From NCBI GenBank assembly GCA_021299675.1, contig JAJTIF010000071.1, positions 1 to 6,022 of the forward strand: a stretch of 6,022 nucleotides of DNA, written 5' to 3'. This document shows positions 1 to 5,146 of this stretch, in pieces. A program made the position numbers and the translations under genes. This stretch comes from Pseudomonadota bacterium. GTDB lineage: Bacteria > Bdellovibrionota > Bacteriovoracia > Bacteriovoracales > Bacteriovoracaceae. A model generated the notes under the pieces. The model searched no databases and was not told the origin of the DNA. It saw nothing but the letters and a program-made list of their open reading frames with translations. The first letter of the stretch is position 1. The number at the start of each line of letters is the position of its first letter.

Positions 1-929
1 AGCGGGCTGACTTGAATGGCTTTGGTCTCGAGATCTTCTCCCACCAGACTCAGTTGTATATGTCTCAGCTCCACAGCTCCTTGAATCTTGGCGTCGTGGA
101 TGAGGAGTCCATAGAAATTCAGCTCCACCGCTCTCTCGCCCTTGGTGACATTCATGACATGATGGGTTTTTCCGATCATCTCGCCCTTGTCTGAATACAG
201 AACCGCTTCCACCAGCACCTCGCCCTCGACCAGGAATTCAAAATTATTTCTCACCACGAGATCTCCCTCGGAGCTGATGATCGGCTCGAAGGATTGTTGG
301 TGGCGCGCGATGAGAGTGTCTTTTTTCAAAAGGATCTCGCTTTGGATCGCCTCCGTCTCAAACTGGGCTGTGAGCTCCAAGCGGTGCTCACCCTCACTCC
401 AGCTCGATACTGGCAGCTCCAGTGTGTAGAGGCCCTCAGCACTTGGTGTGAGTTGGCCCGAAAAGCTTTTGCCTGTGAGTGTGACTTTTTGGGCTTTGGT
501 TTTCACCCCACGCTTGAAGCTTTGGACTTTGATACTTAGGGTTTTATCTTGTGGAGTGAGGAGTTGTTTCTCAATGCTTGTTTCGATCTCGTAGAAGTCT
601 TTTGAGTTCGAAAGCTGTCGAGAGCTCACGGGTGAGATGCGTTTGGCGATGGGGTCTACCATGGAGCCAATTGCTATGGGTTGCGTGGTGGAGGGGTAGC
701 GCTGCATTTTCTTATACACCGCTAGTGTCGCCTTGAGGTTTCGCTCACGGAAGGTGAATTCTTTGGGGGCAGTCGTCTTGGGGATTGTTGTTTGTGATAC
801 CGAAGCTTGAGTGCTCGCCGGGATCCTCACCATCGTCTCGGGTGAGACCGCTACTGTTACCTCTTCCTTTTCAGACAGAAAGAGCAGCGCCAGCGGTAAC
901 AGGAGGAGGAGGTATTTCTTATTCCTCAT
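1..929 (-). CDS. Partial: membrane-anchored periplasmic beta-rich protein, choice-of-anchor X / DUF4785-like
   Basis: The frame is open from the ATG at 929 to the left edge, giving 309 codons; the C-terminus lies outside the window. Residues 2-5 are basic (RNKK), followed by a short hydrophobic stretch at 6-18 with no convincing signal peptidase I site and no lipobox cysteine. I therefore infer a signal anchor with the rest in the periplasm. Residues 24-57 form a Thr/Ser/Pro/Ala-rich linker. The segment around 78-100 (YPSTTQPI...DPI) and the segment around 224-297 (a beta-rich stretch containing LNFYGLLIHD and LRHIQLSL) resemble from memory the DUF4785 / choice-of-anchor X proteins. Residues 130-205 look like an Ig-type beta domain. 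The gene starts inside the last codons of the upstream hydrolase-like gene (11-base overlap), with GAAGAGA just ahead, so the two are probably translationally coupled. The open frame and export signal are seen; the family name is tentative and the function unknown. Confidence 0.82.
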   Translation of the reverse strand, partial: MRNKKYLLLLLPLALLFLSEKEEVTVAVSPETMVRIPASTQASVSQTTIPKTTAPKEFTFRERNLKATLAVYKKMQRYPSTTQPIAIGSMVDPIAKRISPVSSRQLSNSKDFYEIETSIEKQLLTPQDKTLSIKVQSFKRGVKTKAQKVTLTGKSFSGQLTPSAEGLYTLELPVSSWSEGEHRLELTAQFETEAIQSEILLKKDTLIARHQQSFEPIISSEGDLVVRNNFEFLVEGEVLVEAVLYSDKGEMIGKTHHVMNVTKGERAVELNFYGLLIHDAKIQGAVELRHIQLSLVGEDLETKAIQVSP

Positions 930-1740
930 ATAATCTCTTCATCTGCATGAAGTCTTTATCTTTTAAGAACTCGTTATGGTGCTGGTTGTCCGTGTGATAG
1001 AAGTCGATGAAGTAGTTCGTGTCGAGTTTTTCACAGGTGGAGTAGGGCTTGAGCAAGAGCTGTTTATGGGCGCAGGCCTTAGTGGAATAGAGGGGGAGCG
1101 TGTTGTCATTTTGGTTTCTGCGGCCTCGGATGTAATCCCAAAAGCCCACCAGGTGCATGGCGATCACGGAACCCGTGGTGCGATAGTAGCCAGTACGATC
1201 AGACGAAGTAATTAGATGGATCGGCACCCCTGGAGTCTGGGCTTTACCCGAGACGTTTTTAAGCTCCGAGGTGGTGAGGGTGCGCACGCAGGAGCGTCCA
1301 AATTTTTCAGCGATCGCAGCGGTGATGCGATTGGCGCAGACAATATCCATCAGCGGCGTGCCGTGGAAGGCGCCGGTATAGGCGTAGACCTCGTCGGTGA
1401 GCTGGTAGATTCTCACATAGTCGTGGTCAGACTTCGTCTCTTGAAAGTGAAAGCCCTTAGAGAGGATGTAATGGATCTGTGCGGCCCCGTAGCTGTGGGG
1501 TCTAAGCACGATGCTTGAATCTTTGGGGCAGGTGTCGATCTCAGCGAGAATTTTTCTTGCGACCTCAGGGGCGGAGACTTCTATCTCTTGATTCGCATCC
1601 CAGATCACCTGGCGCGGGAGATCCCCGAAATAGTTGGTGCCATCGGGCGTGTAGCCGTGGATGTAGATGTCACAAGACTCGGCGGCAGAGGTGCTCTCTG
1701 CCAGGGTAAAGGTGAGAAGAAAAATTAAGAATAACTTCAT
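919..1740 (-). CDS. Secreted alpha/beta-hydrolase (lipase/esterase)-like protein
   Basis: 273 residues with a signal peptide at about 1-20 (hydrophobic 3-13, Ala-rich STSAA end), so the product is exported. The mature part begins with CDIYIHGYTPDG, whose His-Gly at 28-29 follows the first strand as in the oxyanion-hole region of lipases. A nucleophile-elbow-like PHSYG at 81-85 follows strand SSIVLR and leads into a helix; Ser83 would be the nucleophile. GAFHGTPL at 123-130 resembles the lipase segment containing HGG/HGT. Asp181 after strand VPIHLITSS and His254/His255 near the C-terminus are candidates for the rest of the triad. The first glycine of the usual GxSxG is Pro here. Mature cysteines number six (23, 71, 135, 151, 223, 236), an even count that suggests three disulfides in the periplasm or outside the cell. 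No clear Shine-Dalgarno precedes the ATG, but the next in-frame Met is at residue 130, so this start is kept. Substrate is unknown. Confidence 0.85.
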   Translation of the reverse strand: MKLFLIFLLTFTLAESTSAAESCDIYIHGYTPDGTNYFGDLPRQVIWDANQEIEVSAPEVARKILAEIDTCPKDSSIVLRPHSYGAAQIHYILSKGFHFQETKSDHDYVRIYQLTDEVYAYTGAFHGTPLMDIVCANRITAAIAEKFGRSCVRTLTTSELKNVSGKAQTPGVPIHLITSSDRTGYYRTTGSVIAMHLVGFWDYIRGRRNQNDNTLPLYSTKACAHKQLLLKPYSTCEKLDTNYFIDFYHTDNQHHNEFLKDKDFMQMKRLYEE

Positions 1741-1752
1741 ACCAATCTAGTC

Positions 1753-1792
1753 GGTCTGGTATAAAGAGTTCTTGAGAAAAAAGTTCTGGTAT
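1753..1792. repeat. Direct repeat of a 10-bp element, 30 bp apart, upstream of the hydrolase-like gene
   Basis: GGTCTGGTAT (1753-1762) and GTTCTGGTAT (1783-1792) match at 9 of 10 positions and lie exactly 30 bp apart, about three helical turns. A partial third copy (GGCTGGT) follows at 1795-1801. They sit 13-61 bases upstream of the minus-strand gene that starts at 1740, where a promoter must lie. A regulator binding site is possible, but the elements are short and could be chance. Confidence 0.3.
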
Positions 1793-1816
1793 CGGGCTGG
1801 TTTTTTAAGGAGAGTA

Positions 1817-1840
1817 TCTTTGACCCCAATAAATCAAAGA
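1817..1840. repeat. 7-bp inverted repeat between the membrane-protein and hydrolase-like genes
   Basis: TCTTTGA (1817-1823) and TCAAAGA (1834-1840) are perfect inverted copies around a 10-base AT-rich loop. The repeat lies about 20 bases past the stop of the minus-strand membrane-protein gene, where its terminator would be expected. The stem is AT-rich and no U-run follows directly, so it is at best a weak transcript-end hairpin. Confidence 0.25.
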
Positions 1841-1849
1841 GTTAGAGGG

Positions 1850-1862
1850 AGCACCAGGTGCT
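1850..1862. repeat. Perfect 13-bp palindrome overlapping the stop of the membrane-protein gene
   Basis: AGCACC, one central base, then GGTGCT: six perfect inverted base pairs. It overlaps two of the three bases of the minus-strand stop codon (1861-1863). With its near-zero loop it would fold as RNA only with a 5-bp stem and 3-base loop. No U-tract follows. It could help end or stabilise the message; no function is shown. Confidence 0.25.
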
Positions 1863-2253
1863 ATCCTTTTTGTCGTCCCTTAGCCTCCAGATAGAGCAAG
1901 CGGGCCACCATAGCGAGTAGACCAATGGAGCCACTGGCAAGCACCAGCACAAACCAAGTGATCACGTTCATATTCTGGGCTTTAAAGCGCTTGAGCAAAA
2001 CGATAAAGGCGGTGCCGATGCTGATCAGTAGATCGAACCAGATCTGATTGCCCCAGAAGTCTTTAGTATGGTTAGCCCAGAACCCGAGGGGGCCTTCGAG
2101 AGTGATGGTATAGGCAGAGTATAAGAGAAGCAGGATGGAAATGATGAAGGGCCCGATCCAGCTCTGGGACTTTGGTTTCTGAAAGATCTGAGCGAAGACG
2201 ACGATGAGTAAGAAGGCAGTCGCGATGAGAGGTAAAATCTGATTGACGTTCAT
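1861..2253 (-). CDS. Small four-helix inner-membrane protein, DUF2834-like (tentative)
   Basis: 130 residues, almost wholly membrane. Hydrophobic segments lie at about 5-24, 32-51, 71-88 and 97-118. Polar loops are QKPKSQ after helix 1, a loop with GFWANHTKDFWGNQIWFD at 58-74, and KRFKAQN after helix 3. The C-terminal tail is basic (EAKGRQKG). Positive charges after helices 1, 3 and 4 do not give one clean topology. The layout, the Asp at the start of helix 3 and the closing ARLLYLEAK resemble from memory the DUF2834 family of small membrane proteins of unknown function. The start is supported by AGGGAG seven bases ahead of the ATG. It is divergent from a TetR-family gene, and the operators between them overlap its probable promoter region, so it is the likely repressed target. 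It is too short for a typical efflux pump, although four helices also fit small multidrug-type or quinone-related proteins; I do not assign transport. Confidence 0.85.
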   Translation of the reverse strand: MNVNQILPLIATAFLLIVVFAQIFQKPKSQSWIGPFIISILLLLYSAYTITLEGPLGFWANHTKDFWGNQIWFDLLISIGTAFIVLLKRFKAQNMNVITWFVLVLASGSIGLLAMVARLLYLEAKGRQKG

Positions 2254-2295
2254 AAGTGAGCTCCCTAAGTTTCATAGATAAGAAAATAGACAAAA

Positions 2296-2311
2296 TGTAG
2301 CACATGCTACA
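2296..2311. promoter_or_regulatory. TetR-family operator, copy 1
   Basis: TGTAGC-ACAT-GCTACA, a 16-bp palindrome whose perfect arms extend to 7 bp (TGTAGCA/TGCTACA). It lies in the 94-base gap between the divergent membrane-protein and TetR genes and shares both 6-base half-sites with copy 2. Size and symmetry fit a dimeric TetR-family repressor. Binding by the adjacent regulator is inferred from position. Confidence 0.8.
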
Positions 2312-2315
2312 ACAA

Positions 2316-2331
2316 TGTAGCGACTGCTACA
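2316..2331. promoter_or_regulatory. TetR-family operator, copy 2
   Basis: TGTAGC-GACT-GCTACA has identical 6-base arms to copy 1 and a different 4-base centre, which shows the arms are the conserved part. Centre-to-centre distance to copy 1 is exactly 20 bp, about two helical turns, so two dimers could sit on the same face. It ends 16 bases before the tetR-type start and just upstream of its ribosome binding site, so occupancy should block regulator transcription as well as the divergent gene. Confidence 0.8.
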
Positions 2332-2347
2332 AGAGAAAAGGTTTCTG

Positions 2348-2899
2348 ATGAAAGAGCAGATTCTGGCACGCACGATCGAGTACTTACTTGAGTTCGGGGT
2401 CTCCGGACTTTCGCTGCGCCCATTGGCCAAAAAAATCGGCACGAGTGATCGGATGATTCTCTATTACTTTAAGTCGAAAGATCTCTTGGTCCAAGAAGCC
2501 GTGGAGCAGCTCGCTGAAATGATGGTGTCGCAAATCCATCAGCGCTGTGAGGCCTCAGATCTGAAATCCCCAGGCGATTTCGTTGCCTGCGTGTGGGATG
2601 CCTTCGTCGATCTAGGATCAAGGCCCTTGGCGGTCCTTTTTCTTGAACTCGATCTCATGAGCCTTCGAGATCCTTCTGCTTTCGGTGAGATTGGGAAATT
2701 CCTCATGGGTGAATGGAGTAAAGTGGTGAAGACCAATCTTACTCTTCTTGTGGGTGAGAAGAAAAATGATGTGCAGGCCATCGAGGCCTTGTCGGCTGAG
2801 CTATTGGGTGCGATCATCCATCATCTCGTCAGCCAAGGAAACTCGCCGAAGGGAACCCTCAAGCGACTACAGGCCCGTGCTGATTGCTTGCGAACCTAA
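2348..2899 (+). CDS. TetR-family transcriptional regulator
   Basis: 183 residues. The N-terminal DNA-binding domain occupies about 1-47: helix 1 (QILARTIEYLLEFG), then LSLRPLAKKIGTSDRMILYYF at 21-41, which is the TetR helix-turn-helix with the usual Tyr-Tyr-Phe end, then KSKDLL. The remainder (about 50-183) is alpha-helical and variable, as expected of the ligand-binding and dimer domain; the ligand cannot be read from it. The start is fixed by AAAAGG six bases ahead of the ATG and by the HTH beginning at once, as is normal in the family. It is probably a cytoplasmic repressor of itself and of the divergent membrane-protein gene through the two palindromes at 2296-2331. Its stop lies two bases from the stop of the convergent LysR-type gene. 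Confidence 0.95.
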   Translation: MKEQILARTIEYLLEFGVSGLSLRPLAKKIGTSDRMILYYFKSKDLLVQEAVEQLAEMMVSQIHQRCEASDLKSPGDFVACVWDAFVDLGSRPLAVLFLELDLMSLRDPSAFGEIGKFLMGEWSKVVKTNLTLLVGEKKNDVQAIEALSAELLGAIIHHLVSQGNSPKGTLKRLQARADCLRT

Positions 2900-2901
2900 A
2901 G

Positions 2902-3804
2902 TTAAAATGATTCCTTTGCTAGTTCAGTGACCACAAAATCAATAAAGCTCCTGAGTTTGGATGGCATGAAACGTTGAGTAGGGAACACAATGCTGACTGG
3001 AATCTGTGAGGAGCTCCAGTTCGTCAGGATGGGTTTAAGGGAACCCTTTTTAACAGAATCGCTCACGAGGAATCGAGGCATAAACGCAACTCCTAAGCCA
3101 TCAATCGCTGCCTTCTCGATGACCCAGAAATTATTGGATGACAAGACTGGTGCCACCGGAATGGCTTCGTGGTTACTCCCATTCACGAGCTTCCAGATTT
3201 TTTTATGATCGGCCCGGGAGAAGGCTAACTTGGGTAGATCAAAGAGCTCTTTGACTTTCGTGATTCTACCTTTTGACTTGAGCAAAGATGGTGACGCAAA
3301 AAGGCCGTAAGTGAATGAGCCAATTTTGCGGCAACTGAGCGTCGAATCATCCAAGGGACCGATGCGAATTCCCAGGTCAAACCCTTCATAAGCCAGATCA
3401 ACAATTCGGCCAGTGAGATCGATTTCGATGTTCACTTGTGGGAATTTTTTTTGGAACTTTAAAATGAGCGGGCTTAACACCGCAAGGCCAAATTCGACTC
3501 CTGCAGTGATCCGCAGTGTCCCTTGCGGCTCTGATGCATTCTTTTTCGCGAGATCTTTTGAGTCTTCCACTGCCGCCAATATGGAATGGGCACGGTGAAG
3601 AAATTCTTTTCCTACCTCGGTAGGACTGACCTTCCTCGTGGTTCTAATCAGCAACTGGGCCCCAACTTGATCTTCGAGTTCTTTGATCCGACGGCTAAGA
3701 GTTGGTTTTGGAATACGTGTTTTTCGAGCAACAGAAGCAAAGCTTCCTTCCTCGAGGACTTTTGTAAAAAGATAAACCGACTCCAGATTAAAATACGCAC
3801 TCAT
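2902..3804 (-). CDS. LysR-family transcriptional regulator (CrgA-like subgroup)
   Basis: 300 residues, the usual LysR length. The winged HTH lies at about 6-65: LESVYLFTKVLEEGSFASVA, then recognition helix PKPTLSRRIKELED at 32-45, then LLIRTTRKVSPTEVG. A linker helix at 66-92 leads to the effector domain at about 95-295, beginning GTLRITAGVEFGLAVLSP and including VDLAYEGFDLGIRIGPLDDSTL, typical of the CrgA-like branch common near oxidoreductase genes. The ligand is unknown. A weak GGAA lies seven bases before the ATG. The gene is divergent from an NADP-binding oxidoreductase gene with 101 bases between starts, and a LysR-type dyad sits in that gap, so it probably controls the oxidoreductase/secreted-protein pair and itself. 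Base composition is lower in GC than the neighbouring TetR gene. Confidence 0.95.
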   Translation of the reverse strand: MSAYFNLESVYLFTKVLEEGSFASVARKTRIPKPTLSRRIKELEDQVGAQLLIRTTRKVSPTEVGKEFLHRAHSILAAVEDSKDLAKKNASEPQGTLRITAGVEFGLAVLSPLILKFQKKFPQVNIEIDLTGRIVDLAYEGFDLGIRIGPLDDSTLSCRKIGSFTYGLFASPSLLKSKGRITKVKELFDLPKLAFSRADHKKIWKLVNGSNHEAIPVAPVLSSNNFWVIEKAAIDGLGVAFMPRFLVSDSVKKGSLKPILTNWSSSQIPVSIVFPTQRFMPSKLRSFIDFVVTELAKESF

Positions 3805-3845
3805 CGATTGTTCCGTTTTTTGAAATGGTATGTCTCATTTTGACT

Positions 3846-3860
3846 ATATTGTTTCAATAT
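3846..3860. promoter_or_regulatory. LysR-type binding box (T-N11-A dyad)
   Basis: ATATTG-TTT-CAATAT is a perfect 6-3-6 inverted repeat containing the T-N11-A pattern that defines LysR-family boxes. It is the only strong dyad in the 101-base gap between the divergent LysR and oxidoreductase genes. It overlaps the probable -35 of the oxidoreductase promoter on the plus strand, and on the minus strand contains TTGAAA, a possible -35 for the regulator gene. Binding by the adjacent regulator is inferred. Confidence 0.72.
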
Positions 3861-3877
3861 GCTTCCTCGGTTCTAAT
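3849..3877 (+). promoter_or_regulatory. Probable sigma70-type promoter of the oxidoreductase operon
   Basis: TTGTTT (3849-3854), a 17-base spacer, then TCTAAT (3872-3877, five of six to TATAAT). Transcription would start near 3884, leaving about 22 bases of leader that carry the strong AAGGAAG ribosome site at 3893-3899. The -35 lies inside the LysR-type dyad. Confidence 0.5.
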
Positions 3878-3905
3878 AAGTCAAAAATGGAAAAGGAAGC
3901 GTTAG

Positions 3906-4556
3906 ATGAATGTGGGTTTTATAGGAACAGGAAAAGTCGGTGGAACACTCGCGAAATCTCTGGGAGCGAAAGGACATACTATTTATCTGAGTTCCCGAGA
4001 TCCGAGGTCGTTTTCGGTCAAAAACTTGGCAGGGGCAATCGGTGTCAACGCCTCGGTCTATTCGATTCAAGAAGTGATCTTAAAATCGGACATTATTATT
4101 ATGGCGACTCCCTGGGCTTCTACAGCCTCAATCGTCCAACAATTCGCCAATCAGCTCGAAGAGAAAATACTGATTGATTGCACCAATCCTCTGAAGCCGG
4201 ATCTATCGGGTCTTGAACTAGGCCACACGACATCGGGTGGAGAAGTGCTGCAGGCCTTGGTTCCAAAGGCAAAAATCTTCAAAGCGTTTAATACAACAGG
4301 CTTCAATATCTCAGAGTTTCCGGTCTTGGAATCCAGGAAGGCAGTGATGTTTTTTTGTGGCGATGATTCGAGCTCCCGGCACATCGTTCGTGACCTCGTG
4401 GACGAGGTCGGATTCGAGGCCGTCGATGCGGGGCCGATGGCTTCAGCGAGACTCCTCGAGCCCTTTGCTTTGCTATGGATTCAGTGCGCTTACAAATTCG
4501 GTTTGGGCCGTGATTTTGCATTCGGTCTTCTACGGAAAAATTCTGTTCACAATTAA
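3906..4556 (+). CDS. NADP-binding oxidoreductase, F420-dependent NADP reductase-like family
   Basis: 216 residues, cytoplasmic. The Rossmann fold opens at the N-terminus with VGFIGTGKVGGTLA (GxGxxG at 7-12); the second strand ends IYLSSRDP, where Ser30-Arg31 suit the NADP 2'-phosphate. ATPW at 67-70, LIDCTNPLKPD at 89-99, KAFNTTG at 126-132, FFCGDD at 149-154 and VDAGPMASARLLEP at 173-186 are the landmarks of the COG2085 group that includes F420H2:NADP oxidoreductase. In bacteria lacking F420 such proteins act as other NADP-dependent reductases, and the acceptor here is unknown. The start is supported by AAGGAAG six bases ahead. It is the first gene of a likely two-gene operon with the secreted protein 11 bases downstream, divergent from a LysR regulator. 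Confidence 0.92.
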   Translation: MNVGFIGTGKVGGTLAKSLGAKGHTIYLSSRDPRSFSVKNLAGAIGVNASVYSIQEVILKSDIIIMATPWASTASIVQQFANQLEEKILIDCTNPLKPDLSGLELGHTTSGGEVLQALVPKAKIFKAFNTTGFNISEFPVLESRKAVMFFCGDDSSSRHIVRDLVDEVGFEAVDAGPMASARLLEPFALLWIQCAYKFGLGRDFAFGLLRKNSVHN

Positions 4557-4567
4557 AAAAGGTGTTT

Positions 4568-5041
4568 ATGAAATATCTTCTGATCTTGCTCTCAATCATG
4601 TTTTGCTTTTCAGCTTTTTCTAAAGATCATAAATTTGAATTCAGTGCTGGGTATAATTGGGGAGAGACGATCGACGTCTCGAGTCCCACAGTCTTTGGCC
4701 GATCTGGTTTGATCACAGGATCATGGCAGTGGAGATTTGCTAACGGTCGAAAGGGCAACACCCATTTTCGTAGTGCGACCGTTTTCAGGTCTAATCCCTA
4801 TGCGCTCGTCGGAACGATTGAACTCAATATGTGGGAGCTCGAGGGGACTGAGCCCGGTCAAGATATACTTTACATTTCCTATGATGGAGTTTCTTTCGAT
4901 CCAAAAACAGGAACGACTAAAGTTGAAGCAAAAATCGTGGGTGGTAAAGGGCGTTACGCAGGAAGCTCAGGTAAACTCAAGTGGAAGGCCATAAACGGTT
5001 TCATTGAACGCGGGGAAGGTGTGTTGACCTCTACGAAGTGA
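4568..5041 (+). CDS. Small secreted beta-rich protein, possible allene-oxide-cyclase-like barrel
   Basis: 157 residues from the ATG at 4568. A GTG in frame at 4562 would add two residues but overlaps the AAAAGG ribosome site (4557-4562), so the ATG is preferred. The signal peptide spans about 1-18 (KYLLILLSIMFCFSAFS), with cleavage likely after AFS. Cys13 is not in a lipobox. The mature part alternates short beta strands and turns, ending with AKIVGGKGRYAGSSGKLKWKA at 121-141. This GxGrYAGasG pattern is seen in secreted beta-barrel proteins related to the allene oxide cyclase / dirigent fold; the match is from memory and weak. There are no cysteines in the mature chain. It follows the oxidoreductase stop by 11 bases, so the two are probably co-transcribed and under the LysR regulator, though one acts in the cytoplasm and the other outside. 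Function is unknown. Confidence 0.85.
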   Translation: MKYLLILLSIMFCFSAFSKDHKFEFSAGYNWGETIDVSSPTVFGRSGLITGSWQWRFANGRKGNTHFRSATVFRSNPYALVGTIELNMWELEGTEPGQDILYISYDGVSFDPKTGTTKVEAKIVGGKGRYAGSSGKLKWKAINGFIERGEGVLTSTK

Positions 5042-5134
5042 CCGACTTGTGTGGTTGGAAATAAAGACGAATATTTAAAAGAGAAAGCCAATTCATCTTA
5101 GCAAACTCTGCATATCAAACGCTTTGCGATTGAG

Positions 5135-5140
5135 TATAAT
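5135..5140 (+). promoter_or_regulatory. -10 element of the AraC-type gene, positioned for a leaderless start
   Basis: A perfect TATAAT. With the usual numbering (-12 to -7) position +1 falls on 5147, the A of the ATG. No good -35 is visible 16-18 bases upstream (the region reads CATATCA), so activation or an extended contact may be needed. No Shine-Dalgarno at proper spacing lies between. Confidence 0.5.
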
Positions 5141-5146
5141 GGGTCC

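Noticed and set aside
1216..1518. Plus-strand open frame of 100 codons inside the hydrolase-like gene
   Set aside because: It is a complement-frame shadow: no ribosome site, Gly/Asp/Val-rich non-protein-like sequence, and the opposite strand has a signal peptide and fold motifs.
1..1740. A lipase plus Lif-type foldase operon
   Set aside because: Gene order and N-terminal anchor fit, but the downstream protein is beta-rich with Ig-like and DUF4785-like segments, whereas Lif foldases are all-helical. Kept only as a positional analogy.
1817..1862. A Rho-independent terminator after the membrane-protein gene
   Set aside because: Two short inverted repeats exist, but one is AT-rich with a 10-base loop, the other has almost no loop, and neither is followed by a run of T on the minus strand.
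3586..4177. Plus-strand open frames across the LysR gene start and into the oxidoreductase gene
   Set aside because: They overlap two well-supported genes in other frames, encode no recognisable domain and would run through the promoter region.
4562..4567. GTG at 4562 as the start of the small secreted protein
   Set aside because: The GTG overlaps the AAAAGG ribosome site. The ATG six bases later has proper spacing and begins a standard MK-type signal peptide.
4550..4624. Lipoprotein status for the small secreted protein (Cys13)
   Set aside because: The residues before the cysteine read SIMF; Phe at -1 and Met at -2 do not fit a lipobox, and a good signal peptidase I site follows.
5042..5134. 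A terminator or small RNA between the secreted-protein and AraC-type genes
   Set aside because: No stable hairpin with a T-run and no conserved-looking structure could be found by eye in these 93 bases.
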